64,000 nt of DNA from contig JANQLQ010000330.1 in the NCBI GenBank assembly GCA_028280565.1, forward strand, positions 124,001 to 188,000, in the 5' to 3' direction. Shown here piece by piece: positions 18,138-26,988 of the stretch (position 1 is its first letter; each line of letters opens with the position of its first letter). Source of the DNA: Fulvivirga sp. (GTDB lineage Bacteria > Bacteroidota > Bacteroidia > Cytophagales > Cyclobacteriaceae). Under the pieces are notes generated by a model. That model saw only the letters and a list, made by a program, of their open reading frames with translations, had not been told where the DNA came from and did no database searches. The translations under genes were made by a program, and so were the position numbers.

Positions 18138-19358
18138 TTACATCATTTCCTGAACCAATGCTTCATTCCAGTAAGATTCACTACAGCACTCCTGGAACCG
18201 TTTATATGCTGCTTCTCTAAAATCATCTGCTTTAAGACTGTACTGTTCAATAAATGCCTTCAAATGATCAATATAATCATGTTCTGCCAAGTCGGGTTCT
18301 ACGAGACGGCCTACTTCGTGATCGATGATCTCGCTAATTCCTCCCACCCTTGTAGAAAACACAGGTATACCGGCCGACAGGGCTTCCATAACAGAAACCG
18401 GTATCCCTTCTGAAGCACTTAATGAGATAAATATGTCTACACGTCTATCCTTGTAAAACTCCGGTACCTTACCTGGTGAAAACCACCCCAAAAGAGTTGC
18501 CCTAAAGTTACCCGGTGAGTCAATGAGTTCTTCCTTTACATCCTGTAAATAATCTCCATCTCCTATGTGAGTCCACTCTATGTTGTAAGGAAGCTGCTTT
18601 AACACGCGCGCAACCAGATCAATCCTCTTGAGTTTAATGACCCTAGCACAACTTACCAATCTCAGCCAATCATCCTTGCTCTTTTTGGATCTTCCAATAT
18701 TTTTTACTCCCAGTCGCAGGATCTTACTATTGAAATCGATATCTCCATATTCCTTTCCCAAGTACCGGGCGCCGTATTCAGAAATGGGCGCGGCTAATGT
18801 TATTGAGCTCAAAAGCTGTCTTCGAAATGGCTGATACCCACCCAATCTTTCTTTGTAAAGATCGAATCCGTGAAACCTGACAATAATTTTTTTAAATCCC
18901 AATGATTTTAAAAATGGAATTATGAGAGCCTGGTTATTGCCCCAGTAGAAATATAAAACCGTATTGTCTTTGCCCGGTATATTTACCAGGTATTCATACA
19001 AATCGCTCTTTAACAGGAACTTGGTTTTCAGAACAGATGACACCCAGGATTTAAGCCAATATGACCTGGTATATACTTTCTCGACGAAAAATTCATTTAT
19101 AAAATAAAAGAAATGCCTACCCAGGACATTTACCAACTGTTTGATCGACCGGAAAGCAATGTCATCATGACTTGCAGGCGCTCTCACCTCAATTTTTTCT
19201 GAAAGTGGCTTGGATGTCCTGTTCCCCTCATATGAATAGGGTGCTATGACTATTTTTTCAAATGTTCTTTGGCAGGCATCCAACTCCCCATCCAACCAAT
19301 TGAGCCCTTTTCCGTAGGGGTAGGAATTTGTAAAAACAATCAATCTAGTCAAAATCAA
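18138..19358 (-). CDS. GT4-family glycosyltransferase
   Basis: 406 residues. First domain: RLIVFTNSYPYGKGLNWLDGE. Second domain: RLVSCARVIKLKRIDLVARV, ASEGIPVSVMEALSAGIPV and STRVGGISEIIDHEVGRLVEP, a clear retaining GT4 diphosphate site. In-frame starts are TTG at 19358, 19352 or 19343; I give the longest. A perfect 13-bp hairpin lies immediately upstream (19367-19399). Confidence 0.88.
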   Translation of the reverse strand: MILTRLIVFTNSYPYGKGLNWLDGELDACQRTFEKIVIAPYSYEGNRTSKPLSEKIEVRAPASHDDIAFRSIKQLVNVLGRHFFYFINEFFVEKVYTRSYWLKSWVSSVLKTKFLLKSDLYEYLVNIPGKDNTVLYFYWGNNQALIIPFLKSLGFKKIIVRFHGFDLYKERLGGYQPFRRQLLSSITLAAPISEYGARYLGKEYGDIDFNSKILRLGVKNIGRSKKSKDDWLRLVSCARVIKLKRIDLVARVLKQLPYNIEWTHIGDGDYLQDVKEELIDSPGNFRATLLGWFSPGKVPEFYKDRRVDIFISLSASEGIPVSVMEALSAGIPVFSTRVGGISEIIDHEVGRLVEPDLAEHDYIDHLKAFIEQYSLKADDFREAAYKRFQECCSESYWNEALVQEMM

Positions 19359-19366
19359 TTAGGAAG

Positions 19367-19399
19367 CACTTATCAATTCCTGTCATGAATTGATAAGTG
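19367..19399. other. Perfect inverted repeat (hairpin) between sulfotransferase and glycosyltransferase genes
   Basis: CACTTATCAATTC at 19367-19379 is matched exactly by its reverse complement at 19387-19399, with a 7-base loop. There is no T-run after it on either strand, so it is not a textbook intrinsic terminator. It sits 9 bases upstream of the TTG start of the glycosyltransferase, where it could shape translation initiation, protect mRNA ends, or attenuate the operon at this 175-base gap. Confidence 0.5.
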
Positions 19400-19533
19400 G
19401 GGTTGGATATTAGTTGCGACGATGAATCCCAGGGTTATTCAAAATTTTCGAAAGTTGGAATGTGTATAAAATCACTCATGTCTTAAGCGTGGACAATAAG
19501 TCTTAACCTGGTGTGATACTGCTTTATGAGATA

Positions 19534-20403
19534 TTATTTGATCTGCCAGTATCGGGGAACAAATCCAAAGTTGTTTTTTAGATCCGCCACTTCATTCCTA
19601 AAATACTCTTTGAGCAATTCTGTTGACCGGGGGCTCAAGTCATTGGTACTGGAATCTACACTTTCTTTAAACATCTTTTCGAAAATTAATGAGTTCACCC
19701 ACTTCTTTTTGTATTCAGCAGGCACGAGTTTCTTTAAAAAACCCATTTTTCCAATTTTAACCGCCAGGTTATTGGTATAACTTTTATCTGATGAAATATT
19801 TCTTTTCGCCAATTGAGGTTCTACATAGGGAAGGTCTAAAAAACTGGCTACCTGGTCAAAAACTGCTGGGGGATTACTGATCAATTGTTCAAATTCAATT
19901 AGCATTATATGCTCTTTTGGGAATAAACTGGTGTAAGGAGAAAGCTGATAAAAATAACTGCTCGTAAGAATAAAAGGGTTATTATCAAGTGCTTTCTCCT
20001 CAATAAATCTATTAATATCATAATTTGGTGGTATATCACCATAAGTCTTACTATCTGTGAAGTTAGATTTAAATCTCGCTATGGGATCTCTTAGTAGATA
20101 AATAATCCTGACGCTGTCTGAAAGAGTGTTTTTAATTCTTTCCGAAACCCATGGAAACCTGTGCCTTTTGGAATAATTAACGGACGATTCTCCCCTATAC
20201 TTAGATTCCCTCCCCTCGATGAAATGATCTCGATACCAATCCAATCCCTTATTATAGTTTTGATCGTCAGCAAAAAAATTAATCTCCTTTGTTTCCGACA
20301 TAAAAATATCGGGATGTTGGTTTAACATTTCATGAAAACTGGTTGTACCAGCCTTCATGGCACCTATGATCAAAAGATTCGGTAAGTTACTAATGGATAA
20401 CAA
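19534..20403 (-). CDS. Sulfotransferase, heparan-sulfate N/O-sulfotransferase-like
   Basis: 289 residues. The 5'-phosphosulfate loop is NLLIIGAMKAGTTSFHEML (about 10-27), and the 3'-phosphate-binding element is RIIYLLRDPIARFKSNF (about 99-115). These are the two PAPS-contacting motifs of the sulfotransferase-1 fold. YRGESSVNYSKRH lies between them. The enzyme would move sulfate from PAPS to a hydroxyl or amine of the polysaccharide, giving a sulfated glycan as seen in marine bacteria. TTG start at 20403 overlaps the deacetylase stop by 14 bases. PAPS-producing genes are not in the window. Confidence 0.9.
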   Translation of the reverse strand: MLSISNLPNLLIIGAMKAGTTSFHEMLNQHPDIFMSETKEINFFADDQNYNKGLDWYRDHFIEGRESKYRGESSVNYSKRHRFPWVSERIKNTLSDSVRIIYLLRDPIARFKSNFTDSKTYGDIPPNYDINRFIEEKALDNNPFILTSSYFYQLSPYTSLFPKEHIMLIEFEQLISNPPAVFDQVASFLDLPYVEPQLAKRNISSDKSYTNNLAVKIGKMGFLKKLVPAEYKKKWVNSLIFEKMFKESVDSSTNDLSPRSTELLKEYFRNEVADLKNNFGFVPRYWQIK

Positions 20404-21409
20404 CTCTTTTCCTGGAGCCGGTCATGAATTGTGCTTTGCCAGAATTGACTGCCGCTAAATACTCTATGGAGGTACTTGGTTCAATGGGTATTCTTGGCAG
20501 GCATTCAAGATATTCCAAATGCCTCTTAAAAACATTACCCCATCTTGTGGTTGTGGCAGTTTGAAAACCCATGTCCCGAACTATATCAAATTCTCTTGAA
20601 TTTACTTCGTTTCTGCTCCCGAAAGGATAAGAAAAATGATTTACTTCTTTGTCAATCTTCAGTTCGATCCTCTTTTTCGCCCTCATTACTTCTTCCTTAA
20701 TTTCATCTTCAGAGAGCTGGTTCAGAGCAGGGTGACTTACAGTATGCGCCCCGATAGTCACTAAAGGGTGAACCGACAACGCCTTTATCTCATCCCAGGA
20801 CAAAGCAAATCTTCTCGTATGCTTGGCATGATCCAAATGATATTCACGAAACGCTTCTTTGATATTTTTTTGCTGGGTTTTATAAGGTGTATCGATTATA
20901 ACTCTGCGTAGCAGATTAAACACACTTTCTTTACTAGTAGAGTCTGGCACGTCATATTCATAACATTTATCCCCCCAATAAAACTTAATTGAATCATTTA
21001 GTAATAAAACTTCTTCCAGCAAATACCACCAAATGCTAAAGGTGTAATCAGGAAAACCCGTGGTTACATAAATAGCATAGGGTGCTGAATGTTTTTCAAA
21101 AACAGGAAGCGCTTCGTGGAGGTTATCTTTAAACCCATCATCAAAAGTGAAACAAACAAACCTATCTGTCTTGTCACCTTTTAAATAAAGTGGAATCTCC
21201 TCAAGAGAAATAATATCTATATTATATGAATTATAGAAACTAAGCAAACTATCCAGCTTTTCAGGAGAAATCTCATTAATGGTATTATGTATTCTTGGCT
21301 TGTCTGACCCTGGAACTATACGATGTAACATTAAAATACTACCCCTTCCAGAATAAAATGGAGCAAAAACCGTTGACAGTTTCTTTTTTATATTTGATTT
21401 AACTCCCAT
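20390..21409 (-). CDS. Polysaccharide deacetylase (NodB homology, CE4)
   Basis: 339 residues. The NodB motifs are all present: MLHRI near residue 27, FVCFTFDDGFKDNL (catalytic Asp pair, about 85-98), TIGAHTVSHPALNQLS (metal His pair) and FSYPFGSRNEV. CE4 enzymes hydrolyse N- or O-acetyl groups from sugars. No signal peptide is evident, so it probably acts in the cytoplasm on a precursor or lipid-linked sugar. Its overlap with the GNAT/ACP/FkbH genes suggests it exposes an amine that is then acylated (inference). The start is ATG at 21409. Confidence 0.9.
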   Translation of the reverse strand: MGVKSNIKKKLSTVFAPFYSGRGSILMLHRIVPGSDKPRIHNTINEISPEKLDSLLSFYNSYNIDIISLEEIPLYLKGDKTDRFVCFTFDDGFKDNLHEALPVFEKHSAPYAIYVTTGFPDYTFSIWWYLLEEVLLLNDSIKFYWGDKCYEYDVPDSTSKESVFNLLRRVIIDTPYKTQQKNIKEAFREYHLDHAKHTRRFALSWDEIKALSVHPLVTIGAHTVSHPALNQLSEDEIKEEVMRAKKRIELKIDKEVNHFSYPFGSRNEVNSREFDIVRDMGFQTATTTRWGNVFKRHLEYLECLPRIPIEPSTSIEYLAAVNSGKAQFMTGSRKRVVIH

Positions 21410-22311
21410 CAGTTTAAGTCCAAAACAAATATTTCTGAAAATAGTAGATCAAGGTCTTTATCATCAAAATCCTTGGCTTTATACAAAATAGGTCTTTTTT
21501 TCATATAAGGTCGAAACTCCTTGATTCCAAATCTTTCTGTATATTCGGTAGGTAAGATGACCCCCAGCCAGTTTTGTCTTTTACATATTACCTCAATATT
21601 GTACTGACGGTCGTTAAAAAAAACTTCCGGACTGGATACATAATATAATCGCCCGAGGGTAAATGTCACCTTTCCAAAGGGTAATATTCGATTAATAGCT
21701 GAAGGCCGATAAGTGACCTGCTTAAAAACCTGGAAAGAGTGTCCAATGTTATTAATCACCACGTTAAAATCTAATCGAAACTTTTTATGGGATTGATATA
21801 TTTCGTTCTCCTGGTCATTTAACAGTGAAACTATATCTGAATTAAAGTAGAAATTCTTTGCCTTTGACCCTTTATTTAAAAATCTCCTTAAAGGATGAGC
21901 CATAACAATGCATGAGGCATCGCTTTTCTCCTTCCATCCAAGCTTTTTCATAATATGATAAGGCCCAGGAGAGGCTGAAAAATTGGTTAAAATGAAGTTG
22001 TCAAGCTTGTGGAACCTATTTAGCAGCAACAAACCCTTCGTACTATATTCTGGTTCAACAACCCAGCTATGTGTGTTACAAAATCTAAGGAATCTCCCAT
22101 TAATCAAACGCTTGGAATATATCCCTCCAAAAAAACCCACTACCCGGTTGCCATCTTTAAGTATAAAGCCGGCATTGCCCTCTTTGGTGCTAAACGGGTC
22201 TTCAAAAGTCTCTTTCCACCTTGACTTTGTTGTAATATTATCGTTCAGCTTTCGAAGTAGTCCGTAGACATCATCAAAGTGTTCTATTCTTGCTTCGATC
22301 AACTCGGGCAT
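21409..22311 (-). CDS. GNAT-fold acyltransferase-like protein
   Basis: 300 residues. The N-terminal region (MPELIEARIEHFDDVYGLLR, GFILKDGNRVVGFFGGIY, THSWVVEPEYSTKGLLLLNR) has the order of a GNAT acetyl/acyl-CoA fold, with VxPEYRxxG-like substitution in the pyrophosphate loop (EYSTKG). The C-terminal half is unassigned. It sits between the ACP gene (start shares one base with the ACP stop) and the deacetylase, so transfer of an ACP-bound acyl group to a sugar is a reasonable inference. Function otherwise unknown. Confidence 0.65.
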   Translation of the reverse strand: MPELIEARIEHFDDVYGLLRKLNDNITTKSRWKETFEDPFSTKEGNAGFILKDGNRVVGFFGGIYSKRLINGRFLRFCNTHSWVVEPEYSTKGLLLLNRFHKLDNFILTNFSASPGPYHIMKKLGWKEKSDASCIVMAHPLRRFLNKGSKAKNFYFNSDIVSLLNDQENEIYQSHKKFRLDFNVVINNIGHSFQVFKQVTYRPSAINRILPFGKVTFTLGRLYYVSSPEVFFNDRQYNIEVICKRQNWLGVILPTEYTERFGIKEFRPYMKKRPILYKAKDFDDKDLDLLFSEIFVLDLN

Positions 22312-22538
22312 CAGGCAGTTTTTTCCTTCAGGGTAAGTGCTATTAATTTAAAATTAATCAGCTCCAGCATTTCTTCCTCGTCCAACTCTATTTGAAATTC
22401 TTCCTCCAGGGCGGCGATCAGATTCATATGATGTAAAGAGTCCCACTTTTCAAGGTCATCGGAAGACGTATCATCATGTATTTCTGAAATGGCTACTTCA
22501 AAAACTGCTGCCATTATTTCCTTAATTCTCTCTTCCAT
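22311..22538 (-). CDS. Acyl carrier protein
   Basis: 75 residues, acidic, four-helix ACP pattern. The phosphopantetheine attachment site is Ser34 in EKWDSLHHMNL, which matches the DSL consensus with a Trp preceding it, as in ACPs that work with FkbH proteins. The C-terminus EFQIELDEEEMLELIN is the usual helix III/IV region. The ACP gene overlaps the FkbH-like gene by 17 bases and the GNAT gene by one. It is probably charged by the FkbH-like partner rather than by fatty-acid synthesis (inference from the known glyceryl-ACP systems). Confidence 0.93.
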   Translation of the reverse strand: MEERIKEIMAAVFEVAISEIHDDTSSDDLEKWDSLHHMNLIAALEEEFQIELDEEEMLELINFKLIALTLKEKTA

Positions 22539-24234
22539 TAGCTAATTTTATATAGTCAATAGGGTTCGGGTATATATATTCTGACTTACGTAATTCATAT
22601 TCCTTGATTCCATTCTGTGTTGTTAATAAACGGAAACCAACTTGTTCATAGAATTCACATACTTGCATGTTTTTTGGGGTAGGAACATACCGTGACTTGA
22701 TCAATGGTTTTTCTACGGTTTTTATTAGTTCATTTATAAAAACTAATTCAATGTTGCGTCCAAGAATCCTACAACTCAATAAAAGAGTGTCTATCTCATT
22801 GTACTCACCTATTGTTTTGAAAATGGCCAGGCCGGTAACACCACTGTCCCCAAATTTGTCCTTAACTGAAAGTGTAAAAATATCAACATTCTCGCTATCC
22901 AACATATTTTCCACATCTTGTTCGGAATACCGTATGGTGGTCAAGTTGAACTGGTTTGTCTTTTGAGTCATTTGAGCCATCCGGGCTAACAGTGCTTTTT
23001 TATTCTTTTCTATCGTAAGATTTATCTCGAGCGATTTCAGGTAGTCTTCAACTGAGCTGAAGGTTTTTTTAAAACTTTCACGGCTCAATTGTTCACGATA
23101 TTGCCGTGTTTTCTTACCATCTTCGAGACTAGACTCGAATCGAAAAAAAAGGTCGTGCAGTTTCCCTGCTAAGAGAGGATATTCCCTCAGTTTTCCTGGA
23201 ACCTGTAATGCCGTTACTTCAGGAAGTTGTTCCCTGACGAGGTTAACTTCGAAAGGTGAATCGTCAAGGAATACGAAACTACTTAAGCCCAGATTTAGTT
23301 CTTCGGCTATTGAACAAATGTTAGAGGCCTTATCCGTCCAATTCACTTTTTTTATAATTATATGCTCTTCCCCCAGGATCATATCCGGATGATTTTGAAG
23401 GACATCTTCAACATCTCCAGGATTATTCTTGCTGCAAAGACAAATTAAAATACCTTGTGAATTGAGTTCGACGATATTTGATTGCACAACCCGGTACGGT
23501 TGGCTGATCCGTATCCCGTCCTTGCCATCTTCTCCGACTATACCCTGCCATAGTGTATTATCACAATCAACTACCAACACTTTTTTAACTCTACCTGTGA
23601 GAGCCTTTATCATAGGGATAACCCGTTGGCTGTATAGTTTATAAAATTCAACTGAGTACAACGATTTTGAAGAAAAGAAATTCCGTAAGTCAAATAACTT
23701 CTCAATCCCATGCCGGGCAAAGATTTTTGTCAAATCCACCAGCATAAAATTATCCGGTTGATTGGCATATAACCATTTGTTTAAATCCTTGACAAACAGT
23801 TCATAAGGACTAAGCCTTATCATGTCGTCAAAAGGCATAGCGTGAAAGACATTCATGAATACCTTTTTTTGAAACCTTAGCGAATCAAATACCCACCTCA
23901 TTTCATCCCTTACCTTTTTCGAATATCCAGGGAGCGCCCCGCCCGCCATAGTATTAGCCAGATAGTGGAACCCATCGATAGTGTTGGCAGCTTCCCAAAA
24001 TATGATTACTATTTCGTCTTTGTGAATACCCGAGCTATCCTGGATGATATTATCATAATTTCCCACACTAATATCACATGCAATACCGCTGGATCGGAGA
24101 TAATAGTCAAGTATATCACAAAACTGGTGGACAATGATGTTGGATAAAATCTTTATTTTAAGAACAGGTTCATCGCCTTTTTCTTTCATTAGACTCAAGG
24201 CCTTCACCATTTCAAAGTACTTCAGCTCCTTCAT
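22522..24234 (-). CDS. FkbH-like HAD-IIIC protein (acyl-ACP loading)
   Basis: 570 residues in three parts. The N-terminal 200 residues form the BF1531/FkbH-like SGNH-type domain (FWEAANTIDGFHYLANTMAGG). A HAD-IIIC domain follows, with nucleophile motif VVDCDNTLWQGIVGEDG (about 221-237), a CSKNNPGDV block and FLDDSPFEV. The C-terminal GNAT-like part contains KFGDSGVTGLA and LLSCRILGRNIE. Known FkbH enzymes dephosphorylate 1,3-bisphosphoglycerate and load a glyceryl unit on an ACP, and the neighbouring ACP fits this. Here the product probably decorates the polysaccharide rather than a polyketide. ATG at 24234. Confidence 0.92.
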   Translation of the reverse strand: MKELKYFEMVKALSLMKEKGDEPVLKIKILSNIIVHQFCDILDYYLRSSGIACDISVGNYDNIIQDSSGIHKDEIVIIFWEAANTIDGFHYLANTMAGGALPGYSKKVRDEMRWVFDSLRFQKKVFMNVFHAMPFDDMIRLSPYELFVKDLNKWLYANQPDNFMLVDLTKIFARHGIEKLFDLRNFFSSKSLYSVEFYKLYSQRVIPMIKALTGRVKKVLVVDCDNTLWQGIVGEDGKDGIRISQPYRVVQSNIVELNSQGILICLCSKNNPGDVEDVLQNHPDMILGEEHIIIKKVNWTDKASNICSIAEELNLGLSSFVFLDDSPFEVNLVREQLPEVTALQVPGKLREYPLLAGKLHDLFFRFESSLEDGKKTRQYREQLSRESFKKTFSSVEDYLKSLEINLTIEKNKKALLARMAQMTQKTNQFNLTTIRYSEQDVENMLDSENVDIFTLSVKDKFGDSGVTGLAIFKTIGEYNEIDTLLLSCRILGRNIELVFINELIKTVEKPLIKSRYVPTPKNMQVCEFYEQVGFRLLTTQNGIKEYELRKSEYIYPNPIDYIKLANGREN

Positions 24235-24235
24235 A

Positions 24236-25417
24236 TCAATTCATAATAACACCTCCGTTAACTTTTATGGTCTGCCCAGTCAGATAATCAGATGCGTCTG
24301 AAAGCAAAAAATGAATTGCATTGGCAACGTCGTCGGGCTGCGCAAGTCTCTTCAGGGGCGTCCGGCTAGCCGCCAACAACCTGGCCTTTTGAGGTAGGTT
24401 TGCATTAAGATCAGTTTCCGTTATACCTGGTGATACCATATTCAGCCGAATACCATTTTTTGAAAGATCAAGAGCCAAGGAACGGATCAATCCTTCCATA
24501 GCACTTTTGGCGGTAGTGTAAGGAGATAGATCGGAAAAAGGATAGTCAGTGGTTTGAGATGATATCCCTACTACCTTTCCATAGCTTTTACACTGCAAGC
24601 TGAAACTCCGAATAAGGTTAAAAAAACCTTTCACATGAATGTCGATCTGATTCTGATAGTCTTCCCATTCGAGTTCAACAAAACTTATATTGGGAACCGG
24701 GCCGGTAGCCGAGTGCACAAGCCGATTGACATATCCTATTCGATTCTTGATGAATTCAAACATTTCGGTAACTTCCCTGGAATTACCAATGTCGGCCTTG
24801 TATATGTAGGCTCTCACCCCGTTTTCTTTTTGAAGGAAATCCTTTAAAGCAAGTGCTTTATCCTTGTTCCTGTTGTAGTGCAGTACTATATCATATCCCA
24901 AAGCCGCCAGGTTGTGGGCCACAGCCGATCCTATGCCACCGGTAGCACCTATTATCAGTGCCCTGTAAGTCTTTTCCCCGGGGTCGTGGCTCTTTGGTTC
25001 GGTATTATCATTTTCGACGATTTTGACCTTAGACGTGCCAGAAATAACCTTTTGCTTATGTTGATTGTATATATCAGTTCGAAGTTCGATGACCTTTAAC
25101 CTCTCTATTTTTTTTACTACTTCTGCTTGCACATTAATCTGATCGCCTACACGTACGGGCTGTAAAAACTCCAGATGTTGCTCATACCACAGTGCTCCGT
25201 CGCCAGGTATCCTGGTGCCAATGATCGTACTGATAAAAGATGCACTTAGCATCCCATGAACTACAGGCTTTCTTAACGAGGTCCTTGAGGCAAATTTTTC
25301 GTTAACGTGCAGTTGATTATCATCGCCTGTGATCCTGACGAAAGATTCGAGATCTTCCAGTGTGATCCGATGCTTGATTTCTGCTTTCTGACCTATTTCT
25401 ATTTGTTCAAATTTCAT
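24236..25417 (-). CDS. MaoC-like dehydratase fused to FabG-like SDR
   Basis: 393 residues with two domains. Residues 1-135 are a MaoC hot-dog hydratase/dehydratase: RITGDDNQLHVNEKFA carries the GD-x4-H catalytic pair, and VVHGMLSASFIS follows. Residues 150-393 are a short-chain reductase: GATGGIGSAVA (157-167) for NAD(P), GISSQTT with the catalytic Ser, YTTAK (300-304), and the FabG-type ending YLTGQTIKVNGG. A single chain would reduce a 3-ketoacyl and dehydrate a 3-hydroxyacyl thioester, most plausibly on the adjacent ACP. The fusion order is uncommon. It stops one base before the FkbH-like gene starts. Confidence 0.92.
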   Translation of the reverse strand: MKFEQIEIGQKAEIKHRITLEDLESFVRITGDDNQLHVNEKFASRTSLRKPVVHGMLSASFISTIIGTRIPGDGALWYEQHLEFLQPVRVGDQINVQAEVVKKIERLKVIELRTDIYNQHKQKVISGTSKVKIVENDNTEPKSHDPGEKTYRALIIGATGGIGSAVAHNLAALGYDIVLHYNRNKDKALALKDFLQKENGVRAYIYKADIGNSREVTEMFEFIKNRIGYVNRLVHSATGPVPNISFVELEWEDYQNQIDIHVKGFFNLIRSFSLQCKSYGKVVGISSQTTDYPFSDLSPYTTAKSAMEGLIRSLALDLSKNGIRLNMVSPGITETDLNANLPQKARLLAASRTPLKRLAQPDDVANAIHFLLSDASDYLTGQTIKVNGGVIMN

Positions 25418-25441
25418 GATGCCGTGGTTGTTTTCCCCTGG

Positions 25442-26323
25442 TTATCTTTTAAAGATTTTAAACAGAATAAAATAAGTTTTTAATGAAAGCCACCAGAAAG
25501 GTAATTGGTAGATCAGTCTGGATTTTTCGTTGGCTTTTTCAAAATCTTTTTCCTGGAGGTGCCGATCCACAAGGTAATGAATATAACGTAAGGCCTGTTT
25601 ACGGGCTAATGGTCTGTACTTTCTTTTGATATTTTTAGATAGAAATATAGCAGCCTCTGCTAAACTGGTCATTTTTTTTGCAGGCTCGACACCATTCCAG
25701 TTATTGTTTTCATGAATCCTGTATACAGCAGTAGATTCCTTAATATGACCTATTTTACCAAACTGCGCATATAAAACGTGAAGTGGCCAATCCCCAACCT
25801 GCAACTTGTCAAAACCCATTGGTATTTTTAAACCAATATTTCTATACATTACAGTCTGCGTCGCTATAAAATTCTCCTTTAGAAGCTGATTTATGGTTCT
25901 TGTTCTCTGCAAAGAAGTACTGACGAGCTTCTTTTCACCTGTGACCTGGTTTAAATATCCTGTGTCGCTAAAACAAATGGTATAGCCGGGATGAGATTCC
26001 AAAAAGTCAACCTGCTTTTGTATCTTGTAGGAATCTGCCCAATAGTCGTCCCCCTCACATAGGGCTATGTACTGACCGGTACAATGCCCTAAAGTCTTGA
26101 TAAAATTCGGCATCATTCCTAGATTTCTTTGAGTGGGTAGAAGCTTGATTTTTCCCGTGGTTGCAGCAAGCTTTTCAATAATTCTACGTGTATTATCCGT
26201 ACTTTGATCTTCTCCTATTATGATTTCGAAGGGATATTGGGTCTTTTGATTTAGGATAGACTCCAGGCATTCTCCGATGTAGCTTTCATGATTATATGTA
26301 ATCACACATACACTGACAATCAT
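25442..26323 (-). CDS. GT2 glycosyltransferase
   Basis: 293 residues. GT-A motifs are VSVCVITYNHESYIGECL, EIIIGEDQSTDNTRRII and ALCEGDDYWADSYKI, the last with the DD metal site and the EGDDYW word common in capsular GT2 enzymes. The C-terminal 25 residues (LPFWWLSLKTYFILFKIFK) are hydrophobic/basic and may peripherally bind the membrane. ATG at 26323 with an ATGA overlap with the PglD-like gene. Confidence 0.9.
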   Translation of the reverse strand: MIVSVCVITYNHESYIGECLESILNQKTQYPFEIIIGEDQSTDNTRRIIEKLAATTGKIKLLPTQRNLGMMPNFIKTLGHCTGQYIALCEGDDYWADSYKIQKQVDFLESHPGYTICFSDTGYLNQVTGEKKLVSTSLQRTRTINQLLKENFIATQTVMYRNIGLKIPMGFDKLQVGDWPLHVLYAQFGKIGHIKESTAVYRIHENNNWNGVEPAKKMTSLAEAAIFLSKNIKRKYRPLARKQALRYIHYLVDRHLQEKDFEKANEKSRLIYQLPFWWLSLKTYFILFKIFKR

Positions 26324-26988
26324 TTCAAATACTTCTCCCCTATTTCTCTATTTCTAATTACACGAGCTGGGACGCCATAAACAAGTACGCGGTCTCCTAC
26401 ATCCTTTGTAACAAGGGCGCTGGAGCCAATCACTGTATGTTCCCCGATTTTTATCCGATCGAATAAAGTTACCCCGAGAGCAACTGCAGTAAACTGGCCA
26501 ATTTCTACATATCCACCCGTTGTCACTCCGGCTGACAGGCTTGAAAAGTCGTGCATAATACAAAAGTGTTCTAGGGAGGAATTGGTATTGACGATGCAAT
26601 GGTTCTCAATCCTAGCGTATGGATTAATAATCACTCCAGCCATGATGACGTTGCCTCCGCCAATTTGACTTGATTTACTAATTACACAGGATGGGTGGAT
26701 TGCGTTGACAAATTCAAAACCGGGGATATGATCTAAAATGAATTTAACAACGAAGCCACGCCAGTAATTATCTCCAATACACACAATTCCTCCTTCAATC
26801 TCATACTGAGCGACCAGTTCTGCTAGATCTTCCTGTCTCCCTATTATAGGGTATCCGAAAAAATCAGACCCAATATCCTTTTTTGAATCTATTATACCTA
26901 CGATATCATACAGTCCGGCTTCGTGTACTATATCTATAACAACGCAGGCATGAGGGCCGGCGCCAATCAAAGTTATCTTCTTTTTCAA
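26320..26988 (-). CDS. PglD/NeuD-like sugar acetyltransferase
   Basis: The mature frame reads KKKITLIGAGPHACVVIDIV, a Rossmann N-terminal domain, followed by a left-handed beta-helix (IGGGNVIMAGVIINPYARI, INTNSSLEH-type block, IGEHTVIGSSALVTKDV). These enzymes N-acetylate an amino-sugar nucleotide with acetyl-CoA. The catalytic His in the NSSLEHFC context is visible. A longer frame reaches 27072 but would overlap the aminotransferase by 88 bases; TTG at 26988 gives a tight TTGA overlap with that gene's stop and is preferred. The aminotransferase directly upstream supplies the amine, as in pglE-pglD pairs. Confidence 0.88.
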   Translation of the reverse strand: MKKKITLIGAGPHACVVIDIVHEAGLYDIVGIIDSKKDIGSDFFGYPIIGRQEDLAELVAQYEIEGGIVCIGDNYWRGFVVKFILDHIPGFEFVNAIHPSCVISKSSQIGGGNVIMAGVIINPYARIENHCIVNTNSSLEHFCIMHDFSSLSAGVTTGGYVEIGQFTAVALGVTLFDRIKIGEHTVIGSSALVTKDVGDRVLVYGVPARVIRNREIGEKYLK

